A stretch of 64,000 nt of DNA from Thermodesulfobium acidiphilum (GTDB lineage Bacteria > Thermodesulfobiota > Thermodesulfobiia > Thermodesulfobiales > Thermodesulfobiaceae), in assembly GCF_003057965.1 (NCBI RefSeq), contig NZ_CP020921.1, forward strand, positions 941,001 to 1,005,000. Reading direction: 5' to 3'. The notes under the pieces were generated by a model, which had not been told where the DNA came from, made no database searches, and worked only from the letters and a program-made list of their open reading frames with translations. The first letter of the stretch is position 1. Every line of letters starts with the position of its first letter. Of the stretch, positions 56,378 through 64,000 are shown piece after piece. The translations under genes and the position numbers were made by a program.

Positions 56378-57973
56378 TTGAGTTTTAGTCAACTAATGAT
56401 AACCATTGCTGTAATGATTTGTATCTTTATGTCTTCACTTGACATTAGCATTGTAAACGTAGCAATTCCTACAATTAGAGGAGCAATAGGAATATCTATA
56501 TCAGAAGCTACATGGATTTCCACTTCTTATATGCTTGCAAACGTTATAGTAATGCCTGCTATTAATTTTCTTACATCAATGTTTGGTAAAACCAGGTGTT
56601 TTTTTGCGGGGGTTTTGCTTTTTGGAATCGGATCATTTATGTGTGGATTTTCATGGAATCTCGAATCTATTATAATTTTTAGGGCTTTACAAGGAATTGG
56701 CGGAGGAGCTTTGATTCCCCTATCTCAAGCAATATTAAGGGAAAACTATCCGCCGCACGAACAGGCAAAGGCAATGAGCTTCTTTGGTATAGGCATAGTA
56801 CTGGGCCCTGGACTGGGGCCAACTATAGGCGGATGGATAACCGACAACATTAGCTGGAACTGGATTTTCTATATAAATGTACCATTTGTAATTATTGATT
56901 TAATCTTGATTTACCTCTTTATATTAAACAAGTCAGAAAAATTTTCAAAAGATATAGATGTAGATTACATTGGATTGATCACAATGGCAATAGGACTTGG
57001 AGCACTTCAGATAATGCTCGAAAAGGGTCAGGAATATAACTGGTTTAGTTCACAATTTATAGTAAATCTTGCTATTATTTCACTAGTTTTCTTAACATTG
57101 TTTGCAATAAGAGAATTGACCTGTGAAAAACCAGCAGTAAATCTAAAGTTATTGAAAAACTTTGGCTTTTCTAACCCAACAATTATTCAAGGAATATTTG
57201 GAATGGGTTTGTTTGCAGGACTATTTTTGATCCCTATTTTATTTCAGGAATCACTAGGATACAGCGCTACTGAAGCGGGGATCGCTATGATACCTAGAAG
57301 TATTTCAATGGCAATGTTTATGCCTATTGCAGGAAAACTTTATAACAGAACAGGACCTAAGAAAATGATAATGTTTGCCTCAGCTTTAATTTCAATAAGT
57401 TTCTTGCCGCTTAGTTTTATGAACCTTGACACATCAGCATGGGATCTATTTTGGCCTCAATTTTTTCAGGGCATGGCATTTGCATTTATATTTGTCTCAT
57501 TGAGTACGGTAGCCCTAATGGCTCTCGAGCGAAAAGATATAGTTTCAGGCGCTGGAATTTTTAATCTTGTTAGAGTACTTTGTGGAAGTATAGGCACAGC
57601 AGTTTTTGCCACCGAACTTGAAAATTATCAAACTATAAATAAATTTTACCTTACAGAACACGTTATAACAAATAGTCCTTACACCGTTCAGGGTTTTATG
57701 ACAAATCCAGCAACACTTTTAAATCCTTATACAACTTCACCAGCAATTACAAACTTTTTTGCTGGAATAAACCAAGTACTTTTGATGCAAGGAGCAAGTG
57801 CAGCCGATCTTCAAAGCAAAGCTTATACAATGCTCAATAATTTCGTAGACAGACAAGCTCTAATAATGGCATTTAACAACGTATTTTTTTTACTTTGTTT
57901 GCTTTTTTGCGTCTCTTTTATTTTAAGCTTATTTATAGTAGAGAGAAAGTCGTCCTGGCATAAAGAAATATAA
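56378..57973 (+). CDS. DHA2-family multidrug transporter (MFS, 14 helices)
   Basis: 531 aa. SSLDISIVNVAIPTIRG (helix 1), LQGIGGGALIPLSQAIL (motif C region), and GPGLGPTIGGWITDNISWNWIFYINVP are hallmarks of EmrB/QacA transporters. The start is TTG 56378 with GAGGTGG upstream; an ATG 72 bases earlier (56306) would add a polar extension unlike the family. No EmrA-type adaptor is adjacent. Exports toxic compounds. Confidence 0.85.
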   Translation: MSFSQLMITIAVMICIFMSSLDISIVNVAIPTIRGAIGISISEATWISTSYMLANVIVMPAINFLTSMFGKTRCFFAGVLLFGIGSFMCGFSWNLESIIIFRALQGIGGGALIPLSQAILRENYPPHEQAKAMSFFGIGIVLGPGLGPTIGGWITDNISWNWIFYINVPFVIIDLILIYLFILNKSEKFSKDIDVDYIGLITMAIGLGALQIMLEKGQEYNWFSSQFIVNLAIISLVFLTLFAIRELTCEKPAVNLKLLKNFGFSNPTIIQGIFGMGLFAGLFLIPILFQESLGYSATEAGIAMIPRSISMAMFMPIAGKLYNRTGPKKMIMFASALISISFLPLSFMNLDTSAWDLFWPQFFQGMAFAFIFVSLSTVALMALERKDIVSGAGIFNLVRVLCGSIGTAVFATELENYQTINKFYLTEHVITNSPYTVQGFMTNPATLLNPYTTSPAITNFFAGINQVLLMQGASAADLQSKAYTMLNNFVDRQALIMAFNNVFFLLCLLFCVSFILSLFIVERKSSWHKEI

Positions 57974-58016
57974 AACAAGAATAATATAATTCAAAACTGC
58001 ATTATAAGGCACTATA

Positions 58017-59183
58017 TTAAACAATATAAGACCTAAAATACTTAGCTCCAGCTATCCCTACGTAATCGTAGTCAACATCCCAATAAAAACGGGCACTCAT
58101 AGCAACATGGGGTAGGGGAATAAATCTCTTTTTTTGATATAACAATCTTTCATAAAGAGGATCAGCAATTATGTAATCGATATCAGATTGATTCATTAAA
58201 TCGGAAATCCTTGATTCAGAACTGCTAAATTCATCTTCTCCTGAAAACCTGATAAAACTGTTTTGGAGTTCTTTTAGCGTCGATAATAAATTTTTTAAAG
58301 GCAGAACTGAAATAATTCTTGATTTAATATTTAGCTCTGCCTCCAAAAAGAACTTAAGACTAAGAGCCATAATTGGTTCTCCAATAATTAAAGCTTTTTT
58401 AGAAGATTTAAGATTAAATGTTAAAGAAAAATCTTTACCTTTAATTAATTTAAGATAATACTCCTGCAATTTTTCTCCAATCGGAATACCAACAATATAT
58501 GGGATTTTAAATGCTTCATACATGTATTGCGCTAATGATAGCCCACTTAAACCTACTACAAGGTTTAAACTGGCTGAACTTGACTTTTTAATATCATCCA
58601 AAGGAGAAAATCCCCAGGTGCTTATTACCTTATGGCCACTACTTTCTAATAGAGAAATCAGAGGTTTAAGGTGTTTAAGATGACCAACATCCAAGTGAAT
58701 AGCTCCTAAGATGTTTACAGAATTTGGTACTTTTGGAAGTGATTTTAGAAAAACCTGAGCTACAGCTAGATTTGCCTTTTCAGCTCCCTCAAGATAGCTT
58801 TCTGTCCCTGAAGTTTTAATACAAAGCACAGGTGTATTCAATCTTTTTTGAATAGCCTGAGTTAAACCTCTTAAGTCTACTCCAATAATAGCTGAAACTG
58901 GTGTACCACAAAGAGCAACAAAGTTCCTGTTCAAATCTTGAGCTACGTTTACAATTCTTTCTACAAACTCAGGATCTTTCCCCAAAATAACATCCATCTC
59001 AAGAAGTCCAGCTCCAACTATGGTAGTTTTGCCTCGGTACCACCTGGGTTCATCTTCAATATTTATATGCCAGGCGCCACCTGCAGGACCATAAACGACA
59101 ATTATTCCACCAAGCTCATAAAGAGCACTACTAGCACCAAAATACCCAGATGGAAGTGGTAAAAGATTGTGCAAAAAGTTCAT
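58017..59183 (-). CDS. Nitrogenase-like K-type subunit, cysteine-poor
   Basis: 388 aa, nitrogenase component 1 fold (NifK/NifN/BchB-like). FGASSALYELGGIIVVYGPAGG aligns with the NifK segment GAVLAFKG...HGSQGC, but the cysteine of GPxGC is glycine (G36). ALCGTPVSAIIGVD aligns with the next ligand region, but its aligned position is proline; the only nearby cysteine is C92. So no P-cluster ligand is clearly conserved. GGAGGG four bases before the ATG. Last gene of the operon beginning upstream of 64000. Would partner the D-type protein. Not NifK, BchB or any named subfamily that I can assign. Confidence 0.75.
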   Translation of the reverse strand: MNFLHNLLPLPSGYFGASSALYELGGIIVVYGPAGGAWHINIEDEPRWYRGKTTIVGAGLLEMDVILGKDPEFVERIVNVAQDLNRNFVALCGTPVSAIIGVDLRGLTQAIQKRLNTPVLCIKTSGTESYLEGAEKANLAVAQVFLKSLPKVPNSVNILGAIHLDVGHLKHLKPLISLLESSGHKVISTWGFSPLDDIKKSSSASLNLVVGLSGLSLAQYMYEAFKIPYIVGIPIGEKLQEYYLKLIKGKDFSLTFNLKSSKKALIIGEPIMALSLKFFLEAELNIKSRIISVLPLKNLLSTLKELQNSFIRFSGEDEFSSSESRISDLMNQSDIDYIIADPLYERLLYQKKRFIPLPHVAMSARFYWDVDYDYVGIAGAKYFRSYIV

Positions 59184-59191
59184 ATACCCTC

Positions 59192-60484
59192 CTAAATCAA
59201 AAGATTGTGCTTATAAATCCAGTCATAGTTACTGATGGGTTTGGAGACATTTCGTATAATTTCTTCAAAAAGCCATAGCGCAGCTTCGAAACCAAATACC
59301 TGATTTTGGTAACGTGAAAGCGGAATATTAACAGCTCTGGAACAATAAACGCCAGCATCTACCCCAAAAGCAAGATCAATGCCGTCAAAAGCATTAGACT
59401 CTTCGTTCAAGTACGGATGAGCAACATTATAAACATAAGTCTCAGGACTGTTTTCTGAAAGCCATTTAATATATTTCCACTCATAGGCTTTTGGAACATT
59501 TCTGACAAATATAGCCTCTATCCTGGCACCAAACTGTACTAAAGCACAGGCTAATTCAAAAGGGCTACCAAGAATACTACAACCAACAGCTACTCGTTTA
59601 TCCTTTAAAATGTCTAATTGAAGTCGCTCGTTGGTAATATCTTTAAATGATAAATAATTAAGTTTCCGCTGCAATATTCTTTCAAGACTTTGATATTGAA
59701 GCTCAATTTCTTTTATCCCATAACTCACAGGACAAAAAATATAAGGGATACCCCATTCCGTTTCAATTTTTTTGGCCAGAATATTACCAAGCGGGTGTAT
59801 CACAATATTTAAACTGGCATTTGCCATCTCTTTTAAATCAATAATATTCTTACAGGTAGGAATTTGATAAATTTGTTCAAAACCGATTTCTTTTAATAAA
59901 TTGTAAAGTTCACTCTTCTCTGATAATGGCAAGAAAGTACCAAGAATATTGATAACCTTTTTATCCTCTTTCGTTCTTTTGTCCTTTAAAAATTCAAATA
60001 AAGCAGTATATGCAATCTCAAAGGGTGAAGGTTTAAGACCAATAGTTAAAGGAGCCATTACCAGATAAATAACCTCTATACCTAGTTCCTCTTTGATTTC
60101 TCGCATAACTTCTTTATAGTCAGTACCCAAAATGTGATCGCAACATGTACCTGCCAAAATTAGGATTTGAGGCGATTCCTTTAAGGCAACTTCTTTTAAA
60201 GCTAATTTTACTCGGTCAAAGTGCCTACCCATAATAATATCTATTTCTTCTAGTGGTAACATATAAAAACGTTTAAAAAAACCCCTCGCATGAGCCATAA
60301 ATGCCGAGTGTCTTAAACAGGCCAACGGTCCTATCATCAAACAGACACTATCCGGCAAAAGTAAGGTAGTCTCCACAACTCCCCATCCAGAAAGATTAGG
60401 CCCTACTGCTTCCAGAGGGGCAAAAGGGAAGTCGTTTTTAGCCTTAAAATCAATAATCTTTGTCCGAGTCTTTTCTATCAGCAT
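59192..60484 (-). CDS. Nitrogenase-like D-type subunit
   Basis: 430 aa, nitrogenase component 1 fold. C56 in [10 protein letters not shown] aligns with the HGPxGC ligand and C114 ([12 protein letters not shown]) with the third NifD ligand. The first ligand position has no cysteine, but C48 (PDSVCLMIG) lies close by. FeMo-cofactor ligands (Cys275, His442 of NifD) have no counterpart by eye. The ATG overlaps the NifH-like stop (ATGCTGA), so translation is coupled. Probably forms a heterotetramer with the K-type protein around an iron-sulfur cluster; substrate unknown. Confidence 0.75.
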   Translation of the reverse strand: MLIEKTRTKIIDFKAKNDFPFAPLEAVGPNLSGWGVVETTLLLPDSVCLMIGPLACLRHSAFMAHARGFFKRFYMLPLEEIDIIMGRHFDRVKLALKEVALKESPQILILAGTCCDHILGTDYKEVMREIKEELGIEVIYLVMAPLTIGLKPSPFEIAYTALFEFLKDKRTKEDKKVINILGTFLPLSEKSELYNLLKEIGFEQIYQIPTCKNIIDLKEMANASLNIVIHPLGNILAKKIETEWGIPYIFCPVSYGIKEIELQYQSLERILQRKLNYLSFKDITNERLQLDILKDKRVAVGCSILGSPFELACALVQFGARIEAIFVRNVPKAYEWKYIKWLSENSPETYVYNVAHPYLNEESNAFDGIDLAFGVDAGVYCSRAVNIPLSRYQNQVFGFEAALWLFEEIIRNVSKPISNYDWIYKHNLLI

Positions 60485-61233
60485 AGGTCTTTCTCCACTA
60501 TATACCTGGCTAGCTGAATAAAGGTTTGACTTATTGGAAGATCGGGATCAAGTTCAATTGTAGTCTTCCCTTCAGATTCGGCTTTATTGATATTTTCATC
60601 TCTAGGAATGATGCCTAAAATTCTGGTATTCATTTCTTTAGCAAAAGTCTCTACCCTTTCTATTTCATCAGAGATATTTTTTCTATTTAAAATCAAGCCT
60701 CCAAGGCGGGCATAGTTGCGTGCAGTAAAGTTTCTAATGGCCTGAATTATATTTCTGGCTGAATATAATGCTAGCTTCTCTCCAGAAGTAACAATAAGTA
60801 CTGTTTCAGCATAACCTTCCCACATGGGCACAGCAAATCCACCACATACGACATCACCTAAGACATCATAGAAAATCACATCAGGTTTATACGTTTCATA
60901 AGCGTTCAAATCGTTTAAAAGCTCAAGCGCAGTAACGATACCCCGACCAGCACATCCCTGTCCTGGCGTAGGCCCTCCAATTTCAAAACAAACTGTATTT
61001 TTAAAACCAATTTTTGTTATTTCATCTATAGTATTAGGAATACCATTTTCTTCTATAAACCTGAGTATAGATTTAGGGGGGTTACCTCCCAAGAGGTTCA
61101 TTGTAGAATCTGCTTTAGGATCACAACCTATTTGCATAACCTTCTTTCCCATCAAAGCAATAGCAGCAGATAGGTTTGATGTTATTGTAGACTTTCCAAT
61201 CCCACCTTTACCGTATATTGCTATTTTTTTCAT
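60478..61233 (-). CDS. NifH-like iron protein (nitrogenase-family reductase)
   Basis: 251 aa. Walker [10 protein letters not shown] (8-16), CDPKADST, cluster ligands C94 in GQGCAGRG (with R97) and C130 in VVCGGFAVP, and switch II DVLGD. Everything needed for ATP-dependent electron transfer is there. It is about 40 residues shorter than diazotrophic NifH. The gene follows the HydE-like gene by four bases. With no nifB, nifE or nifN nearby, it cannot be assigned to nitrogen fixation; it should reduce the D/K pair. Confidence 0.88.
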   Translation of the reverse strand: MKKIAIYGKGGIGKSTITSNLSAAIALMGKKVMQIGCDPKADSTMNLLGGNPPKSILRFIEENGIPNTIDEITKIGFKNTVCFEIGGPTPGQGCAGRGIVTALELLNDLNAYETYKPDVIFYDVLGDVVCGGFAVPMWEGYAETVLIVTSGEKLALYSARNIIQAIRNFTARNYARLGGLILNRKNISDEIERVETFAKEMNTRILGIIPRDENINKAESEGKTTIELDPDLPISQTFIQLARYIVEKDLC

Positions 61234-61237
61234 AGAT

Positions 61238-62242
61238 TTATAAATCTCCTTTCAACTTTAACGAATGTCCTTTATCCTTTGATATCTGGAGTTCTGCCTT
61301 TTTTATAACTGATTCTGCCTCTTCTATATCAACATAACGCTTTGCCGGTGCACATTGAAATTCGAACTCAACCTTTTCCTCCCTACTTTTTGGAAACGGA
61401 TTACAATTAGGCATTAAGACATTGCATCCACCCAGCAAGAAACAAAGAAGTTGACCGTTTTCAGGTTTAAGTGTTGCCACAGTGTTTGCTGCTGCTATGT
61501 GTGTATTTTTGGTAACGATACGTGTCAGTGCAAAAACTCTCAGCATAAGATCAAAGCTCCCCGCAGGATAACTTTTTAGTGGCGTTTGAGGATGTGGGAT
61601 AAAGGGCCCAATATTAATCATATCAGGTTGAAAGTCCTGAAAGAAGATAATATCATCAGCCAGATCGTCGATGGTTTGAAATGGTAATCCTACGATATTC
61701 CCAGCTCCTACTTGAAAACCTATCTTCCTTAAAAACTCCAAGGCATTTAACCTGTCTTTAAGCTTTTTGCCTGGTCGCATCCTTTCGTAAAGCTTTTCAT
61801 TCATCGTTTCATGTTTCATTAGATACCTATCAGCGCCAGCATCTCTAAAAGCTCTGTAATCATCATAATCTCTTTCTCCAAGGCTAAGAGTAATAGCTAC
61901 ATCGTGTTTTTCTTTAATCCTTTTAATAATGTTACACACTTTTTCTCTTGTATAAAAAGGATCCTCTCCAGATTGTAAAACTACAGTTTTTATACCCTTT
62001 TGGGCGATCTCACAACCTAGACAAACTATTGTATCTTCATCCATACGGAATCGTTCCATTTCTTTGTTACTCTTTCTTAACCCACAATAAAGATCATCAC
62101 ATATACAATAATTAGAAAAGTGAACAACACCCCTTATATGAGCTCTATTGCCACAGTACTTTTTTCTAACTTTTACTGCTTCTGTGAATATATCATTACT
62201 GTTTTGTACTAACAATTCGATAACTTCTTCTCTGTTTATAAT
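61238..62242 (-). CDS. HydE-like radical SAM protein with CxCx4C motif, apparent ATT start
   Basis: HydE/PylB-family radical SAM enzyme. [20 protein letters not shown] has C46, C48, C53 (numbered from ATT 62242), whereas family HydE has CX3CX2C; here the middle cysteine position is D50. The rest is conserved: [48 protein letters not shown]. The ATT at 62242 overlaps the HydF stop, follows GAGG by eight bases, and yields [10 protein letters not shown], which matches the N-terminus of known HydE; the first canonical start is TTG 62215. 334 aa. May supply a modified HydE-type reaction to the nitrogenase-like complex. Confidence 0.8.
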   Translation of the reverse strand: MINREEVIELLVQNSNDIFTEAVKVRKKYCGNRAHIRGVVHFSNYCICDDLYCGLRKSNKEMERFRMDEDTIVCLGCEIAQKGIKTVVLQSGEDPFYTREKVCNIIKRIKEKHDVAITLSLGERDYDDYRAFRDAGADRYLMKHETMNEKLYERMRPGKKLKDRLNALEFLRKIGFQVGAGNIVGLPFQTIDDLADDIIFFQDFQPDMINIGPFIPHPQTPLKSYPAGSFDLMLRVFALTRIVTKNTHIAAANTVATLKPENGQLLCFLLGGCNVLMPNCNPFPKSREEKVEFEFQCAPAKRYVDIEEAESVIKKAELQISKDKGHSLKLKGDL

Positions 62243-63495
62243 GTTTTCAACCTCTTTCTTTCATTTTTAAACGCCATCAGTGCAGCAGGAAATGGATCAA
62301 GAGTTCTTTTTAAAACCCCCTGCAGAAAAGATATAGCTATACCATAATTTGTTATTGGAACTTTAGCCTCTCTTGCTATCTGTATTCGTGAAAGCATCTC
62401 TCTTCTATTGAGGACACATCCTGCGCAATGAATAACTAGCTTATAACTTGAAAGGTTATCAGGGTAATCTCTCCCAGAATAAACATCTATTTGTAAATCT
62501 CCTCCTACATATTGTCTAAGCCACCTCGGAATTTTCACACGACCAATATCATCTTCTATTGGATGATGGGTGCATGCTTCAGCTACCAAAATCTTATCCC
62601 CAGGTTGAAGTGCATCAATATAGGCTGCTCCCTTCGCCTGCTCTATTAGATCCCCTTTGTAGCGGGAAAAGAGTATCGAAAACGTCGTAGCCTTCACATC
62701 CTCTGGTGTATCAGCAACCATCTTTAAAACAACCTGAGAATCACAAATAACTATATCAGGTTTTTTGTTTAACGTTGATATGGCATGGGATAACTCCCTC
62801 TCTTTTACAATTAAAGCCATTGCATCGTTATCAAGCGTATCCCTTATCGTTTGGACCTGTGGAAGTATAAGTCTTCCCTTTGGTGCCTCAAGATCAATGG
62901 GTACAACCAATATGGCTAAGCCTCCAGGTGATAGCAAATCGCCTATCAAAGTAGGTGGCTGCAAGAAATCAACCGGGCAAACATCTATGATCTGTTTTTT
63001 TAGCGCACTTATATATGAATCCTTGTTTATCCTATCTACACTTGAAACAGAAATTATATGCTCATTAAAAATCGATTTAAGACTATTAACAAAATTAATG
63101 GATGGTTTCATCAAATCAATTTTATTGATTATTGCTACTATTGGAATATTCCTTTTTTTAACTTCCTCTAAAACGTGTTCTTCGTAATCAGTCCACTCGT
63201 TTGGTTCTAATAAAAGAAGAACAATATCTGCTCTATTTAAGACATTATATGTTTTCTCAATTCTCAAAGTTCCTAAAACAGATCTGTCATCAAGACCCGC
63301 AGTATCCAAAAAAATAACTGGCCCTATTGGCAAAAGTTCCATAGCTTTTTGAACAACATCCGTTGTTGTGCCCGGAACAGGAGAGGTAATAGCGAGGTCT
63401 TGCCCTATAACCATGTTTAGAAATGAAGACTTTCCAACATTTGTCCTTCCAAAAAGCGCAATATGTAAACGATTTCCACTCGGTGTCTTATTCAT
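62236..63495 (-). CDS. hydF: HydF-type GTPase maturase
   Basis: 419 aa. GTPase domain: P-loop GRTNVGKS (16-23), NKID. Middle dimerisation domain. C-terminal iron-sulfur domain with C308-x-H310, 45 residues, then H356-C357-x2-C360, within the CxHx44-53HCxxC range of HydF, so the cluster site looks intact. Scaffold for assembly of the two-iron subcluster of [FeFe]-hydrogenase. The start ATG overlaps the aspartase-like stop. Next gene is the HydE-like gene. Confidence 0.9.
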   Translation of the reverse strand: MNKTPSGNRLHIALFGRTNVGKSSFLNMVIGQDLAITSPVPGTTTDVVQKAMELLPIGPVIFLDTAGLDDRSVLGTLRIEKTYNVLNRADIVLLLLEPNEWTDYEEHVLEEVKKRNIPIVAIINKIDLMKPSINFVNSLKSIFNEHIISVSSVDRINKDSYISALKKQIIDVCPVDFLQPPTLIGDLLSPGGLAILVVPIDLEAPKGRLILPQVQTIRDTLDNDAMALIVKERELSHAISTLNKKPDIVICDSQVVLKMVADTPEDVKATTFSILFSRYKGDLIEQAKGAAYIDALQPGDKILVAEACTHHPIEDDIGRVKIPRWLRQYVGGDLQIDVYSGRDYPDNLSSYKLVIHCAGCVLNRREMLSRIQIAREAKVPITNYGIAISFLQGVLKRTLDPFPAALMAFKNERKRLKTL

Positions 63496-64000
63496 CCCTA
63501 TACCCTAACGATGTCAGGTTGTAAGGTGAAAGCATTCTATCAACCACTTCCTTCCCTTGCTTTTCATTCAGAAAAGCTCTAAAATCAGTTTTTCCTTTTT
63601 TGAGAAATTCCTTTATCAAATTCTCGGCTTCTTTATAGCCTATAACTGGTAGAAGAGCTGTAACAATTGTCAGACTTTTATCTATATACTCTTTACATTT
63701 TTCTTCATTAGCCTTTATTTCTAAAACGTGTTCGCAGAGATTGATATCTAAATTTGTAAGGATTTCAAGCGATTCAAGTATGGCAAATGCAAGCAATGGG
63801 ATAAACTCACATATCTGAAGCGTTGACCTACTTACAGTTTCAGTTATTAAAAAATCATTTGCCATTACCTTTAGTCCTACTTGCATAGCTGCTTCACAAA
63901 GCACAGGATTTACCTTTCCTGGCATAATAGAAGAACCAGTTTGAACGGCTGAAAGTTCTATCTCGCCTAATAAGTTTAAAAGTCTCAAGTCATTAAATAT
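63488..64000 (-). CDS. Aspartate ammonia-lyase/fumarase family, C-terminal part (gene leaves window)
   Basis: The frame is open to base 64000. NDLRLLNLLGEIELSAVQTGSSIMPGKVNPVLCEA is the superfamily signature (GSSxMPxKxNP), followed by the all-helical bundle and the C-terminal LSPYNLTSLGYRDE. Aspartase-like genes often accompany hydE, hydF and hydG, so its presence supports the identity of the cluster. The rest, and perhaps hydG, lie beyond the window. Confidence 0.85.
   Translation of the reverse strand: MFNDLRLLNLLGEIELSAVQTGSSIMPGKVNPVLCEAAMQVGLKVMANDFLITETVSRSTLQICEFIPLLAFAILESLEILTNLDINLCEHVLEIKANEEKCKEYIDKSLTIVTALLPVIGYKEAENLIKEFLKKGKTDFRAFLNEKQGKEVVDRMLSPYNLTSLGYRDE

Noticed and set aside
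58017..61233. Nitrogen fixation genes nifHDK
   Set aside because: FeMo-cofactor ligands and most P-cluster ligands are missing, proteins are short, and no nifB/E/N is nearby.

Overview
The window is strongly AT-rich, gene-dense bacterial chromosome, with most genes on the minus strand. It has no rRNA, tRNA, CRISPR array or intact insertion sequence that I can see. Heptosyltransferase-type GT9 enzymes, a TolC-like protein and sugar-lipid flippases point to a diderm. [FeFe]-hydrogenase maturases, an energy-converting hydrogenase-related membrane complex and a b6-type cytochrome point to an anaerobe. A Thermodesulfobium-like thermophile is my best guess, from overall flavour only and with low confidence.

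Layout. 1-4053: 3' part of GapN, a dead EamA transporter, and a b6-type cytochrome operon (a 51-aa one-helix protein, cytochrome b6, a subunit IV-like protein) without a Rieske gene. 4594-9891: small exported proteins and a minus-strand run (exonuclease, DapA/YagE-like aldolase, methyltransferase, Zn-alcohol dehydrogenase). 10195-15467: a YncE-propeller/phosphoesterase fusion, two gene remnants (an aldo/keto reductase tail and a decayed minus-strand gene), and a GlcD-type FAD oxidase. 15711-22917: six-gene Hyf/Ehr complex whose large subunit has altered nickel-site cysteines. 23169-30703: envelope polysaccharide operon (ThiS-like protein, two GT2, two GT9, flippase, methyltransferase, sulfotransferase). 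30931-34432: UppP, ChrA, and a truncated His-rich protein beside a GT-C-like protein. 34401-40295: a Gtr-like lipid-linked sugar module. 40461-46400: synthase-dependent exopolysaccharide secretion operon in which two genes are interrupted, one by an in-frame stop and one by a frameshift. 46833-55392: carbonic anhydrase-like protein, second GT-C-like protein, and KdpABC with a kinase-less KdpD. 55402-57973: Tat-exported metallophosphoesterase and a DHA2 transporter. 58017-64000: aspartase-like gene (partial), hydF, a hydE-like gene, and nitrogenase-like H, D and K genes in one tightly coupled operon.

The strongest candidates for something undescribed are (1) the nitrogenase-like reductase embedded in a HydF/HydE maturation operon, where the HydE-like radical-SAM motif is CxCx4C instead of CX3CX2C, and (2) repeated apparent AUU/AUA start codons. 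Three genes are very hard to explain otherwise and two more are probable; each has a good Shine-Dalgarno sequence and protein homology reaching back to that codon.
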